64,000 bases of DNA, taken from Glaciihabitans sp. (lineage in GTDB: Bacteria > Actinomycetota > Actinomycetes > Actinomycetales > Microbacteriaceae). Position 1 is the stretch's first letter, and the number at the start of each line of letters is the position of its first letter. The DNA is taken from contig JAODBD010000014.1 of assembly GCA_025463785.1 (NCBI GenBank), positions 304,040 through 368,039 of the forward strand, given 5' to 3'. The notes under the pieces are model-generated. The model searched no databases, was not told where the DNA came from, and was given only the letters and a program-made list of their open reading frames with translations. Below are positions 17,039-26,019 of the stretch, one piece after another. The translations under genes were made by a program, and so were the position numbers.

Positions 17039-17968
17039 ATGAAGACATTCACCCCGCCGAACACCGACATCACCGCATCCAACGTCATCCTCGGTCTCAT
17101 GCGTATCGCCGACCTCGATGACGACGAGATCCGCACCCTGGTGGGCACCGCACGAGAAGTTGGCATCAACTTCTTCGATCACGCGGATGTCTACGGCCCG
17201 CCGCCGCACGGATGCGAGACGCGCTTCGGTGATGCCATCACGTTCTCGCCGGCCGAGCGGGAGCAGGTCATCATCCAGACCAAGGTTGGAATTCGCGACG
17301 GATTCTTCGACTTCTCGAAGGAGCACATCCTCGAGTCGGTCGACGGTTCGCTTGCCGCCATGCACCTCGACTACCTCGACGTTCTGCTGCTGCACCGCCC
17401 TGACACGCTGGTCGAACCGGATGAGGTCGCCTCGGCCTTCGACATCCTCCACAAGTCGGGCAAGGTGCGACACTTCGGGGTTTCCAACCAGACGCCCGGC
17501 CAGGTCGAACTGCTGAAACGCTCGGTTGCGCAGCCGCTGGCGTTCAACCAGGTGCAACTGAGCATCACGCACGCGCCGCTCATCGCCGCCGGGGTTTCCG
17601 CCAACATGGCAGGGCTCGACCAGTCGATCGATCGTGACAACGGCATCCTCGATTACAGCCGACTCAATGAGATCACGCTGCAGGCCTGGTCGCCGTTCCA
17701 GAAGGGGTTCTTCGACGGCGTCTTCCTCGGCGACCGCACGACCTTCCCCGAACTGAACCTCGCGATCGATGAGATCGCCGCCAAATACGACGTGACGCCG
17801 ACGGCCATCGCGGTCGCCTGGATCACCCGTCATCCGGCCAACATGCAGGTCGTTCTGGGAACGACGAAGCCCGAGCGAGTCCGGGATTCCGCGGCTGGCT
17901 CAGACATCCCGCTCACGCGCCAGGAGTGGTACCGCCTCTTCACCACGGCGGGGCACATCCTGCCGTAG
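17039..17968 (+). CDS. Aldo/keto reductase (YdhF-like)
   Basis: 309-residue NADPH-dependent oxidoreductase of the AKR barrel family. Catalytic tetrad positions are visible: Asp and Tyr in INFFDHADVYGPPP, Lys in IIQTKVGIRDG, His in VLLLHRPDTL. GVSNQTPGQVELL and the NADP-binding end VVLGTTKPERVRDSA complete the pattern. ATG 17039 is chosen because the reductase fold starts there; an in-frame ATG at 17021 would add six residues. Probably cotranscribed with the two-domain flavoenzyme. Confidence 0.87.
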   Translation: MKTFTPPNTDITASNVILGLMRIADLDDDEIRTLVGTAREVGINFFDHADVYGPPPHGCETRFGDAITFSPAEREQVIIQTKVGIRDGFFDFSKEHILESVDGSLAAMHLDYLDVLLLHRPDTLVEPDEVASAFDILHKSGKVRHFGVSNQTPGQVELLKRSVAQPLAFNQVQLSITHAPLIAAGVSANMAGLDQSIDRDNGILDYSRLNEITLQAWSPFQKGFFDGVFLGDRTTFPELNLAIDEIAAKYDVTPTAIAVAWITRHPANMQVVLGTTKPERVRDSAAGSDIPLTRQEWYRLFTTAGHILP

Positions 17969-17977
17969 GCGAATTGC

Positions 17978-18277
17978 TTAGCTGCCGAGCGGCGTCAACC
18001 AGGTCAGCGTCGAACCGCCGCCGATCACGAGATCGGTGAGCTCGGCATTGAAGACGCGGCTGTGTTCCCGGTCGAGGTGGGCATGGAACGCTTCTTCGTC
18101 CGCATAGATTTCGTAGACGAAGAAGGTGAGCACGTCATCGGTCTTGCGATATGCGTCGAAAGCGAGGTTGCCGGGCTCGCGGCGGACGGCATCCGCCAGC
18201 CGTAGCAGGATTTCCTCGGCGCGGTCGGCTGCGGCGACATCCAAGGCGGTGAACTCGGCGTAAAGCGCTTTGGTCAT
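17978..18277 (-). CDS. ABM-domain (antibiotic biosynthesis monooxygenase-like) protein
   Basis: 99 residues, one dimeric alpha/beta-barrel ABM domain: ALYAEFTALDVAAADRAEEI, then EPGNLAFDAYRKTDDVLTFF, YEIYADEEAFHAHLDREH and the conserved tail. Relatives include YgiN-type quinol monooxygenases and heme-degrading enzymes; many have no known substrate. Its stop lies only 9 bp beyond the convergent aldo/keto reductase stop, and its start lies 25 bp past the ABC ATPase stop on the same strand, so it could be read through from the Frc-like operon. Confidence 0.8.
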   Translation of the reverse strand: MTKALYAEFTALDVAAADRAEEILLRLADAVRREPGNLAFDAYRKTDDVLTFFVYEIYADEEAFHAHLDREHSRVFNAELTDLVIGGGSTLTWLTPLGS

Positions 18278-18302
18278 GCCTTCGCCGTAAGCAGCGCTGG
18301 CT

Positions 18303-19124
18303 TCATTCGGTCGAAGCTCCCGTCATGATGGCAACCGCCTCGGTCATGCTGTGTGACTGCGGCGTGATGACCGCCGCGCGCTTGCCCAACCGCTGGATAT
18401 GGATGCGGTCGGCGACCTCGAACACCTGCGGCATGTTGTGGCTGACGAGGATGACCGGGATGCCTTCATCCCGCAGTCGACGAATCAGATCGAGAACCTG
18501 CCCGGACTCGCGAACACCCAGCGCGGCCGTGGGCTCGTCGAGGATGACCACCTTCGAGCCGAAGGCCGCAGCGCGCGCGACAGCAACCGCCTGCCGCTGC
18601 CCGCCGGAGAGATTCTCGATCGCGACCGTGACGTCCTGCAGCGTCGAAATGCCGAGACGGTCGAGTTCCTGCTTGGCATTCGCGCGCATGAGCCTGGTGT
18701 CCATGATCCGCAGAACGGTGCCCGCGAAACCCTGCTCGCGGATCTCGCGACCGAGGTACAAATTGGATGCGATATCGAGCGCGGGGGAGACGGCAAGCCC
18801 CTGGTAGACGGTCTCAATCCCATAGTGCTTGGCATCCTGGGGTCGCTTAAATTGCACCCGTCGGCCGTTCAGCCATAGCTCGCCGGTATCCGGAATCTCG
18901 GCGCCTGTCAGGCACTTGATCAGCGTGGACTTGCCCGCTCCGTTATCGCCAATGACCGCAAGAACCTCGCCCTGGTAGAGCTCAAGGTCGACGCCGTCGA
19001 GGCCGACGACCTTGCCATAAGTCTTCACGAGAGCCTTGGCCTGCAGGACCGGCTGGCTGTACGGCAGGGTGGATGATGGGCGATCGCCCTCAGTGATAGT
19101 CAACTGCGTGCCTTTCGGATCCAC
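18303..19124 (-). CDS. ABC transporter ATP-binding protein, single cassette (FrcA-like)
   Basis: About 273 residues, one ATPase cassette: Walker A GDNGAGKST, Q-loop TVYQGLAV, signature ENLSGGQRQ, Walker B VVILDEPTAAL, switch His in LVSHNMPQV. Single-cassette sugar ATPases of this kind occur in FrcBCA fructose importers. The GTG start overlaps the permease end by 25 bp; a TTG at 19103, preceded by AAAGG and overlapping the permease TGA, is a serious alternative that would remove seven residues. Works with the permease and binding protein upstream. Confidence 0.88.
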   Translation of the reverse strand: MDPKGTQLTITEGDRPSSTLPYSQPVLQAKALVKTYGKVVGLDGVDLELYQGEVLAVIGDNGAGKSTLIKCLTGAEIPDTGELWLNGRRVQFKRPQDAKHYGIETVYQGLAVSPALDIASNLYLGREIREQGFAGTVLRIMDTRLMRANAKQELDRLGISTLQDVTVAIENLSGGQRQAVAVARAAAFGSKVVILDEPTAALGVRESGQVLDLIRRLRDEGIPVILVSHNMPQVFEVADRIHIQRLGKRAAVITPQSHSMTEAVAIMTGASTE

Positions 19125-20164
19125 TGGTCGAGCGAGACGGCGACGATAATCAGGATGCCGACCGCGAGGGTTTGGTAGAGAACGTCGAGGCCGGCGAGAG
19201 CCAGCCCGTTGCGGAAAACTCCGACGATGAGCGCACCGAGGAGCGAGCCCCAGATCGTCCCACGGCCGCCGAACAGGCTTGTTCCGCCGATGACGACAGC
19301 GGTAATGGAGTCGAGATTCAGGTCGGTGCCCGCGTTAGGGCTTGCGGCATCCGCCCTCCCGATTTGAATCCACGCGCCGATGGCGAGTATCGCGCCGGCG
19401 GCGATATACACACTGAGGAGCACCCGATTGACGCTGATGCCGGCAAGTCGGGCGGATTCTTTGTCGTCGCCGACCGCGTAGACGTGGCGCCCCCAGGCGG
19501 TCTTGGTCATGACGAACGCCATCACGATGTACAGGACCAGCATGATCACGACGCCGTAGGTAATGCCGACGCCATCGACACTGAACGTGTTTCCGGTCGA
19601 GGTGATGAGGTCTGGGATCTGCTGGCCGATGACGGATGCACCGTTCGAGTAGAGCAGCGAGACGGCAAGGAATACGTTCAGCGTGCCGAGCGTCACGATG
19701 AATGGTGGCAGCTTGAGTCTCGTCACGAGTGCGCCGTTGACCGCACCGGCGAGGAGCCCGACGATGAGGCCGATCACCAGAGCGAGCGGTGCGGGAACGT
19801 GGTTCGCGCTCGCCGTTTGTGCCATCACGAGGGAGGCGAGCACCATGATCGCACCGACCGACAGGTCAATTCCGGCGGTCAGGATGATGAGCGTCTGGGC
19901 GATCGCGAGTGTTCCGACGACGGCGACCTGCTGCGTGATCAGCGACAGGTTGCTCACGAAGAAGAAGCGCGGGCTGATGACACCAAAGATGATGACAGCG
20001 GCGACCAAAACGATCCCCGGGCTGAGCGCCGGGTAGCGGTGAAGCAGGTTTCTGATCCTGCCGAGCGGCGAACTCCGGTCAAGGAACTCGGTCGCCAGGT
20101 CGACGGATCCCTTCCGTGGCGGGGCGCCACTTGCGGGACTGGTCGGCGAGGGTTGCGCGCTCAC
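19100..20164 (-). CDS. ABC transporter permease (FrcC-like, CUT2)
   Basis: 354-residue membrane permease of the BPD_transp_2 family: LTAGIDLSVGAIMVLASLVM, LPPFIVTLGTLNVFLAVSLL, DSITAVVIGGTSLFGGRGTI. An earlier in-frame ATG at 20218 exists, but it lies inside a 12-bp hairpin; GTG 20164 has AGGAGA six bases upstream and is the better start. The N-terminal 45 residues are a Ser/Pro/Ala-rich cytoplasmic extension. Between the binding-protein and ATPase genes in a fructose-type operon. Confidence 0.88.
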   Translation of the reverse strand: MSAQPSPTSPASGAPPRKGSVDLATEFLDRSSPLGRIRNLLHRYPALSPGIVLVAAVIIFGVISPRFFFVSNLSLITQQVAVVGTLAIAQTLIILTAGIDLSVGAIMVLASLVMAQTASANHVPAPLALVIGLIVGLLAGAVNGALVTRLKLPPFIVTLGTLNVFLAVSLLYSNGASVIGQQIPDLITSTGNTFSVDGVGITYGVVIMLVLYIVMAFVMTKTAWGRHVYAVGDDKESARLAGISVNRVLLSVYIAAGAILAIGAWIQIGRADAASPNAGTDLNLDSITAVVIGGTSLFGGRGTIWGSLLGALIVGVFRNGLALAGLDVLYQTLAVGILIIVAVSLDQWIRKARS

Positions 20165-20208
20165 TGTGTCTCCTGAACTGCTCTGTTCGTGCTTGTACTT
20201 TACGGAAG

Positions 20209-20239
20209 GGCTGGACATCCTGACAATGGATGCCCAGCC
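20209..20239 (-). terminator. Intercistronic hairpin between binding-protein and permease genes
   Basis: Arms GGCTGGACATCC (20209-20220) and GGATGCCCAGCC (20228-20239) pair over 12 positions with one mismatch and a 7-nt loop; there is no U-tract. Such hairpins after binding-protein genes commonly protect the upstream mRNA or attenuate, so that binding protein exceeds membrane components. Functional role inferred. Confidence 0.55.
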
Positions 20240-20283
20240 CCGATAGACCGAACCGGTCCGGGTGTTTGGCTATCGCCCGGGTG

Positions 20284-21393
20284 TTAGTTGCCCCAGCAGC
20301 TCTGGGCGCCGGCCGCGCTGGTGATGCTCGTCAGGCCGGTGACCGGCTTGTCGGTGATCAGCTGCGAGCCGGTGTTGAAGAATCCGAGCCCCGGCGTGGT
20401 CGACGGCTTCTTGCCGGTCTTCGCGAGCTTGACGATCGCTGCCATTCCGAGCTGAGCCATCTTCGACGGGTACTGCTGGCTGGTCGCGCCGATGATGCCC
20501 TGCGTGACCTCCTTGACGCCGGTGCAGCCACCGTCGATCGCGACAAGGAGTGTTGTCTTCTCCTTGCCAGCTGCCTTCAACGCCTCGTACGCGCCGAATG
20601 CCGCTGGCTCATTGATTGCGTACACGACGTTGATATTCGGGTTCTTCGAGAGTTCCGTCTCCATCGCCGTGCGGCCATCCGCTTCGTCACCGTTTGAGGG
20701 CTGGTTGCCGACGATCTGGTAATCGCCGCCAACGCCACCCGTGTACTTACCGGTCGGCGCCTCGTCCCCGTTCTTGTTGGGATCACCGAGCGCTATGCCC
20801 ATGCCGGTCAGGAAGCCCTGGTCGCGGTCGTAGTCGACGGATGCGACCTGGGTGCTGAACAGGTCGACCAGGCCGATGACGGCCTTCTTGCCGTTGAGTT
20901 GGCCTGCTGTCCACTTTCCGATTGCAACTCCGGCCGCGCGGTTGTCGGTCGCAAACGTGATGTCGACGGCGCTAGCCGGGTCTGGAGCAGTGTCGAGTGC
21001 GATCACGAAGAGGCCCGCCTTGCGCGCCTTCGCGATCGCCGCATTGACCGTGTTATCGGTCGGTGTGATCAGGATGCCTTTGTCGCCGCGGCTGATCGAG
21101 TCTTCGATCGCCTGAATCTGCGTCGTTGCGTCACCATCCTTCTTGCCGGCCGCGAGGGTCAGTGAAACGCCGTCCTTGGCAGCGGCGGCTTTGGCCGCGT
21201 CTTCCATGGCGATGAAGTATGGGTTGGTCGTCGTCTTGACGATCAGCGCGACGCCGACCTTGCCGGATGTGCCTGATCCTGTGGTTGCTGTGTTGTCCTG
21301 GCATCCTGCAAGCCCGAGCGCGGCGATTGCTGCGACTGATGCGATCGCAATCATCCGGCCCGAGAAGCGGGTGCGTGTGGTGTCATTCAACAT
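20284..21393 (-). CDS. Fructose-type ABC substrate-binding lipoprotein (FrcB-like)
   Basis: 369-residue lipoprotein: basic N-terminus, hydrophobic stretch and lipobox LGLAGC, then a type 1 periplasmic-binding fold (GVALIVKTTTNPYFIAMEDA, GILITPTDNTVNAAIA, VYAINEPAAFGAYEAL, LLVAIDGGCTG). The last motif and overall form resemble fructose-binding FrcB. ATG 21393 has GAGGGAG upstream; earlier in-frame codons lie in the promoter region. First gene of the minus-strand operon 21393-18303, divergent from a LacI gene. Confidence 0.86.
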   Translation of the reverse strand: MLNDTTRTRFSGRMIAIASVAAIAALGLAGCQDNTATTGSGTSGKVGVALIVKTTTNPYFIAMEDAAKAAAAKDGVSLTLAAGKKDGDATTQIQAIEDSISRGDKGILITPTDNTVNAAIAKARKAGLFVIALDTAPDPASAVDITFATDNRAAGVAIGKWTAGQLNGKKAVIGLVDLFSTQVASVDYDRDQGFLTGMGIALGDPNKNGDEAPTGKYTGGVGGDYQIVGNQPSNGDEADGRTAMETELSKNPNINVVYAINEPAAFGAYEALKAAGKEKTTLLVAIDGGCTGVKEVTQGIIGATSQQYPSKMAQLGMAAIVKLAKTGKKPSTTPGLGFFNTGSQLITDKPVTGLTSITSAAGAQSCWGN

Positions 21394-21425
21394 TGAACTC
21401 CCTCTGTGTGTGATGCATTGTCGGG

Positions 21426-21476
21426 TTGACAACGATGTCATGCACAGGTCTATATCATTAACACCGCTATAGTCAA
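21426..21476. promoter_or_regulatory. Divergent promoter with LacI-type operator between frcB-like and lacI genes
   Basis: On the minus strand -35 TTGACT (21476-21471), 16-bp spacer, -10 TATAGA (21454-21449) precede the binding-protein gene. Downstream of that -10 lies TGACAACGATGTCA (21427-21440), symmetric at 12 of 14 positions. A plus-strand TTGACA (21426-21431) for lacI overlaps it. The flank TTGTC-N5-GACAA (21418-21432) adds a second inverted repeat. A repressor bound here would block both directions. Confidence 0.65.
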
Positions 21477-21503
21477 ACGAAATGCACATTTGGAAGGAAG
21501 ATC

Positions 21504-22562
21504 GTGACAACGGTGTCTAACTCGTCCGACGGCGCGAATACCCGCTCCCATCGCCCCACCATGCGGCAGGTTGCTGCCCTTGCCGGGGTCGGGATCAAAA
21601 CGGTCTCGCGCGTCATCAACGCGGAGGCAGGCGTCTCCACGGCGACCTACGACAAGGTCATCAACGCGGTCACCGCCCTTGGCTACCAGCACGATATCTA
21701 CGCAGGCAGCCTGCGCCGAACTGACCGACGCACACTCACGCTCGGGCTCATCGTCGGCAACGTCGCGAACCCGTTTTCCGGAGCGGTCAACCGCGCAGTC
21801 GAGGATCGCGCGGCTCGCCGCGGCATCGCCGTTCTTGCCGTCAGCCTCGACGATGATGCGCGACGCGAGCAGGAGCTCGTGAGCGCCCTCCTTCGCAGGC
21901 GAGTGGATGCGCTCATCCTGACGACCGCGACAGCCAACCAGTCGTACCTCCTGCCCGAAATCGCGCATGGCACACCGTTCGTTTTCGTTGACCGCGAGCC
22001 AGTGGGCGTCGAAGCCGACATCGTCGTCAGCGACAATGCGATCGGGGCCGCGAACGCCACCCGTCACCTGCTCGCGGCGGGGCACCGGCGCATCGCGTTT
22101 CTGGGCGACCGGCACGACATCCAGACGGCAAGTGAACGCCGTCGTGGCTTCTTCGACGCCCTCGGCGAGGTCGGCGTGCCTCGGGATGTTGTGGTTGCGA
22201 TCGACGATATTGACGACGAACTCAAGGCCAGGGCCGCGGTCACGGCCCTCCTCGACCTCGCAGACCCGCCGACGGCCATTTTCAGCAGCCAGAACCTGAT
22301 CACGGTCGGCGCGATTCGCGCGCTGCACGGTCGTGGCATGCAGCATTCCACGGCACTGGTCGGGTTTGACGATCTGCTGCTGGCCGATATGGTCGAACCG
22401 GCCATCACCGTCATCGCACAGGACCCGACGGCCATCGGCACTATCGCCGCTGACCTTGCCCTTGGCCGGCTGGACGGTGACCGAAGTCCGTTTGCGACGC
22501 ACGTCGTTCCGACCCGCCTCATTGTCCGGGGATCGGGTGAGATTCCGCCTCGGGCGGTGTGA
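21504..22562 (+). CDS. LacI family repressor of the Frc-like operon
   Basis: 352 residues. N-terminal LacI HTH at about 18-65 (TMRQVAALAGVGIKTVSRVI, then NAEAGVSTATYDKVINAV) with the hinge helix region SLRRTDRRTLTLGLI, then a type 1 periplasmic-binding effector domain (LSDN-like VVVSDNAIGAANATRHLL, VGFDDLLLADMVEPAITVIA). GTG 21504 has GGAAGGA upstream. Divergent from the FrcB-like gene; its stop is 14 nt before the PfkB kinase start, so lacI and kinase form one unit. Effector probably fructose or a phosphate of it (inference). Confidence 0.88.
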   Translation: MTTVSNSSDGANTRSHRPTMRQVAALAGVGIKTVSRVINAEAGVSTATYDKVINAVTALGYQHDIYAGSLRRTDRRTLTLGLIVGNVANPFSGAVNRAVEDRAARRGIAVLAVSLDDDARREQELVSALLRRRVDALILTTATANQSYLLPEIAHGTPFVFVDREPVGVEADIVVSDNAIGAANATRHLLAAGHRRIAFLGDRHDIQTASERRRGFFDALGEVGVPRDVVVAIDDIDDELKARAAVTALLDLADPPTAIFSSQNLITVGAIRALHGRGMQHSTALVGFDDLLLADMVEPAITVIAQDPTAIGTIAADLALGRLDGDRSPFATHVVPTRLIVRGSGEIPPRAV

Positions 22563-22576
22563 TCGTGGAGCATGAC

Positions 22577-23455
22577 ATGACAGGAGGCGTGACCGTCATC
22601 GGCGACGCACTCATCGACGAGATTGTCTCCGATGACGGAGTACGCGAATTTGTTGGTGGCGCCGCTCTCAACGTTGCGGTGGGCCTGGCCATTCTCGGAG
22701 TGCCGACCTCGCTGATCGCCATGGTTGGCGATGATCTCGCGGGCAGGACGATCCGCTCATTTCTTGCCCTCAATGGCGTGAGACTCATTGCAACGCCGGC
22801 CCCCGGAGGCTCCGCGAGGGCAACATCGGTACGCGTTAATGGCGAGCCGACCTACGCGTTCAACGAGGCCGCGCGAGCTCGCCGGATCGAGTTCAACACC
22901 GAGGCGATGGACGCCATCGCAGGCGCGGAACTCGTGGTGGTCAGTTCGTTCCCGTTCGACGATCCCGAGCAGACCGAGCAACTGCGTGACGCGGTGGAGT
23001 CTCCCGAATTGCGACTCATCATCGATGTCAATCCCAGGCAGGCGCTGATCCACGACCTCGACGTATTCCGTCGCGGGTTCGAGACCATGGCGAAGGCGAG
23101 CCTGTTGGTGAAGCTGGGGGATGAGGATGCGACGCTCCTCTACCGCGCCCGCCCTGATCAGGTGGCTGCGCAGCTTCTTACCGCCGGCGCACGTGCAGTG
23201 TTCACGACCCTGGGCAGATGGGGAGCCGAAATCCGTCGCCCGAAGGGGTCTGTCATTGCGGCACCGATCGCCGCGATGGACGGCGACATCATTGACACGA
23301 TGGGGGCAGGGGACGCCACTCTGGCATCCGTCACCGCCAGCCTGCTCGCGCTGCCGCGGCATCCCTCCGATGCTGAATGGGCGATCGTCCTTGATCGGGC
23401 GATGCTGGTGGCGGCGGCGACCTGTCGGGTCACCGGGGCGACGCTGCAGTTGTAG
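22577..23455 (+). CDS. PfkB family sugar kinase (fructokinase/ribokinase-like)
   Basis: 292-residue cytosolic kinase. Opens VTVIGDALIDEIV, has the substrate-binding VGGAALNVAVGLAILG block, and ends with the PfkB signature DTMGAGDATLASVTASLLAL carrying the catalytic Asp. ATG 22577 is selected by GGAG at 22566-22569; the in-frame GTG at 22559 overlaps the lacI stop and lacks a ribosome site. Phosphorylates the sugar brought in by the neighbouring importer; exact sugar not readable. Confidence 0.86.
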   Translation: MTGGVTVIGDALIDEIVSDDGVREFVGGAALNVAVGLAILGVPTSLIAMVGDDLAGRTIRSFLALNGVRLIATPAPGGSARATSVRVNGEPTYAFNEAARARRIEFNTEAMDAIAGAELVVVSSFPFDDPEQTEQLRDAVESPELRLIIDVNPRQALIHDLDVFRRGFETMAKASLLVKLGDEDATLLYRARPDQVAAQLLTAGARAVFTTLGRWGAEIRRPKGSVIAAPIAAMDGDIIDTMGAGDATLASVTASLLALPRHPSDAEWAIVLDRAMLVAAATCRVTGATLQL

Positions 23456-23498
23456 CGCGAGACCGTGCCGACGTTACCGGCTCATCCTGCCGTAGGCG

Positions 23499-25730
23499 TC
23501 AACGTCGGGCGAGCATCCGGCGACGACGGTTCACGGCGACGAGTGCGATACCAGACACCAGCGCGAATACCGCAAGTGTGAGCGGGCTTCCCGGATCGGT
23601 GCCCGTGAACGCGAGCCCTGTGGTCTGGTCGGTGCCGCCCGTATTGCCGGTGCCGGATGTCGCCCCGGCGACCCGGAAGGACGCCGTGGCGATGATGCCA
23701 CCGGCGTCGTTCAATACCGCGAGGTGGTGGACACCGGCGGCGAGCGTCGGGAGCGTCCAAGTCGCGTTGCCGTCGGTATCGATCTGAACCCAGCCGAGGG
23801 ATGACGCAGTCGAGTACACGATCCCGTATACCCATACGCTGCGCACGCCACCCTCGGTCCGGGCGCCGACCGAGTCGCTGTTGATGTGTGCGACCGCCGT
23901 GTCACCGCTGACGGTCAGGCTCATCCCCGAATTGCCGCCGTTCTCGACGGTTTGGAGGAGGGGCGCCATGGGGTCGAGCGGGTTGGTCGCCACAGCGAAC
24001 CCCGCACTCGGCGCCGAGGAACCGACCGCGTTGATCGCGGTGAGCGTAGCCGTGTATGACGTGCTCGTCGGGAGGTGAGTGAAGCTGTACGATCGGCTGT
24101 CTGGACTGACGTTATCGATCCAGACCACGGCCCCGCTTGCGTCGAAGAGATTCACGACGAACCCCGTGATGGGTGACCCGCCGTCCGAGCTGTTCTGCCA
24201 GGTGATGGAGACGCCCGGGTCGTGAAAGCCGACCGCTGTGCCTGTGTCGATGGTCGGTGTCGCGGGAACCTGCGCTACGGGCGGCGGCGGCGCGACTTCG
24301 AACCTTCCGGATGTCACCGGGTTGGATTGCCCGTTGTCGCCGAATGCCATGACGCTGATCGTGTACGTCACGGTCGGGTCGTACGAGACTGTGAATGACT
24401 GGGTGGTGGTCGAGGGCGTTTCGAGAATGTCGGTTCCGTCGGATCCCTTGAGCTCGGCCGCATAGCTGGTGGCGCCAGCGCTGGCATCCCAACTGGTCGA
24501 AATGGTCGCAGTGCCGTCGTCGTTGGCGACGCCGCTGCCGGTGACCTGGGCCGGATCGTCGGGCAGTTGCGATCGCACGAATGGATCGGTTGACCCAGCG
24601 GGACCGGTACCAACACCGTTGGTTGCCGTCACCGTGGCGACGTAGGTCAATCCGTAGGTGAGCGAGGGAAAGTCGACGCTGGTCGTGCCGTCAGTGACGG
24701 TTCCGGATGCGATGGTCGAGGAGTCTGCCTGCAGGGAGACCCGCCACTCGTACGTCGTGACGGGGGAGCCGCCCGATGAGGCCGGAGCATCCCACGTGAC
24801 GTGTGCGGTGGTGGGATCGGTTTGGCTCAGCTGCACGTTGGTGGGCTGGTCAGGGTGAACCGCGCTGGTACTGACCATAGTGGGAACCGAGTATGGCTCG
24901 TGGTACCCGTTGCTGGCGCCGACGGAGAGCAGATAGGCGGTGCCCGGCGTGAGACCGGAAATGGTCGCAGTGAGGGCCGGCGCATTAATGTTGATCGACG
25001 TCACCTGCCCGGTCTCGACATTGGTGGCCTGCACGTCGTACCAGATGATCGGGGAGCCGCCGTCGTAGGTCGTGGCGTTCCAGGTCACCACGATGGAAGT
25101 GGTATCGGGCGTTCCCTGCACATTCGTGACGGCATCCGGCGAGTAAGCGCTGGTGTGCCAGTTCTGGATGCTGTCGGCTGAGCCCACTGCCGTCACGGCA
25201 GAAACCCTGATGTAGTACGAGGTCACCTCGGTGAGACCCGTGAAGAGGACGCTCGTCGCGCTCGGATCGAGGGTCTGGGTTGTGATGGTTTGCAGGCTGT
25301 CATCCAACAGGGTCGCGTCGTACCGCAGCAGCGGCGATCCGCCGCTGTTGGGCGTCGACCAGTTCGCCATCAGCGAGGTGGGCGTTGCCGTCATCTGGAG
25401 CGGTCCAACGCTGTCAGGCAGTCCCGCGCTGGAAGTGTGGACGTGGATGACGGTTGTGGTCTTCGAAGCGATCCCGGCATCCGGACGTGAAATGACGACG
25501 TGTCGCTGAGTGGGCGCCGGGGTCGCCGAGGGCGTCGCTGCGGGAAGTGGTAAAGCGGGAGAAACGGGTGGCGTGATCGAAGCTGGTGCCGGCGCGGGAG
25601 TCGGGCTCGCTGCGGGTGACGCCGCAGGAGGCGGGGTGTCGTCTGCCAAAGCTGACGTGCCGACTAGCGGCGATAGCGTGAGTAGTCCCGCAATGAGGAG
25701 CGCGACGGCGCCCGAAGTTCGTGCGCGCAT
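23499..25730 (-). CDS. Secreted FN3-repeat surface protein with LAxTG cell-wall anchor
   Basis: 743 residues. Signal peptide (AVALLIAGLLTLSPLVGTSALA), a Pro/Ala-rich segment, then five consecutive fibronectin type III-like domains of about 90 residues (openings near DSVGPLQMTATPTSL, SPDAVTNVQGTPD, HPDQPTNVQLSQTD, LPDDPAQVTGSG, VPATPTIDTG), an Ig-like C-terminal domain, and a sorting signal LAFTG followed by a hydrophobic helix and RRRR. LAxTG is the motif recognised by class E sortases of high-GC Gram-positives. Start ATG 25730 chosen from the signal peptide and GGGGGA upstream. Possible adhesin or polysaccharide-binding scaffold; it lies between two sugar-uptake operons. Confidence 0.85.
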   Translation of the reverse strand: MRARTSGAVALLIAGLLTLSPLVGTSALADDTPPPAASPAASPTPAPAPASITPPVSPALPLPAATPSATPAPTQRHVVISRPDAGIASKTTTVIHVHTSSAGLPDSVGPLQMTATPTSLMANWSTPNSGGSPLLRYDATLLDDSLQTITTQTLDPSATSVLFTGLTEVTSYYIRVSAVTAVGSADSIQNWHTSAYSPDAVTNVQGTPDTTSIVVTWNATTYDGGSPIIWYDVQATNVETGQVTSININAPALTATISGLTPGTAYLLSVGASNGYHEPYSVPTMVSTSAVHPDQPTNVQLSQTDPTTAHVTWDAPASSGGSPVTTYEWRVSLQADSSTIASGTVTDGTTSVDFPSLTYGLTYVATVTATNGVGTGPAGSTDPFVRSQLPDDPAQVTGSGVANDDGTATISTSWDASAGATSYAAELKGSDGTDILETPSTTTQSFTVSYDPTVTYTISVMAFGDNGQSNPVTSGRFEVAPPPPVAQVPATPTIDTGTAVGFHDPGVSITWQNSSDGGSPITGFVVNLFDASGAVVWIDNVSPDSRSYSFTHLPTSTSYTATLTAINAVGSSAPSAGFAVATNPLDPMAPLLQTVENGGNSGMSLTVSGDTAVAHINSDSVGARTEGGVRSVWVYGIVYSTASSLGWVQIDTDGNATWTLPTLAAGVHHLAVLNDAGGIIATASFRVAGATSGTGNTGGTDQTTGLAFTGTDPGSPLTLAVFALVSGIALVAVNRRRRMLARR

Positions 25731-25881
25731 AAAAAACAAATCCCCCGAAGTGATCGTGCCTGTTGGCCTGAGGCTAGGCGACCGCATGCCAATCACCTAC
25801 GCATTGGGCAACCTCGCCTCGGACTGGGGGTAGACGATCCCTGTGGATGAGGGGCGATCAGGTCTCGTTTTGCGCCCTCTC

Positions 25882-25940
25882 TTGACAACGAATTGTCCCG
25901 CCCGTACCTTTAGAAAATCGATTCGCACAAACGATTCGCC
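25882..25940 (+). promoter_or_regulatory. Promoter and double LacI-type operator of the CUT1/GH172 operon
   Basis: -35 TTGACA (25882-25887), 17-bp spacer, -10 TACCTT (25905-25910), then AAAATCGATTCGC (25914-25926) and CAAACGATTCGCC (25928-25940) end to end. Both match the AAAAWCGWTTCG element seen at the other promoters of this locus. The 80-bp leader from here to the binding-protein ATG at 26020 shows no other clear structure. Confidence 0.68.
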
Positions 25941-26019
25941 AACGGATGTTTCGGATGGTTACAGGCCACCCCAGCCGCCCATTCGAGGCACTTATTTGAT
26001 TCATCATTGGAGATAATCA

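Noticed and set aside
15871..17169. 432-codon antisense open frame over the flavoenzyme and AKR genes
   Set aside because: No ribosome site or domain; it is the mirror of two well-supported genes.
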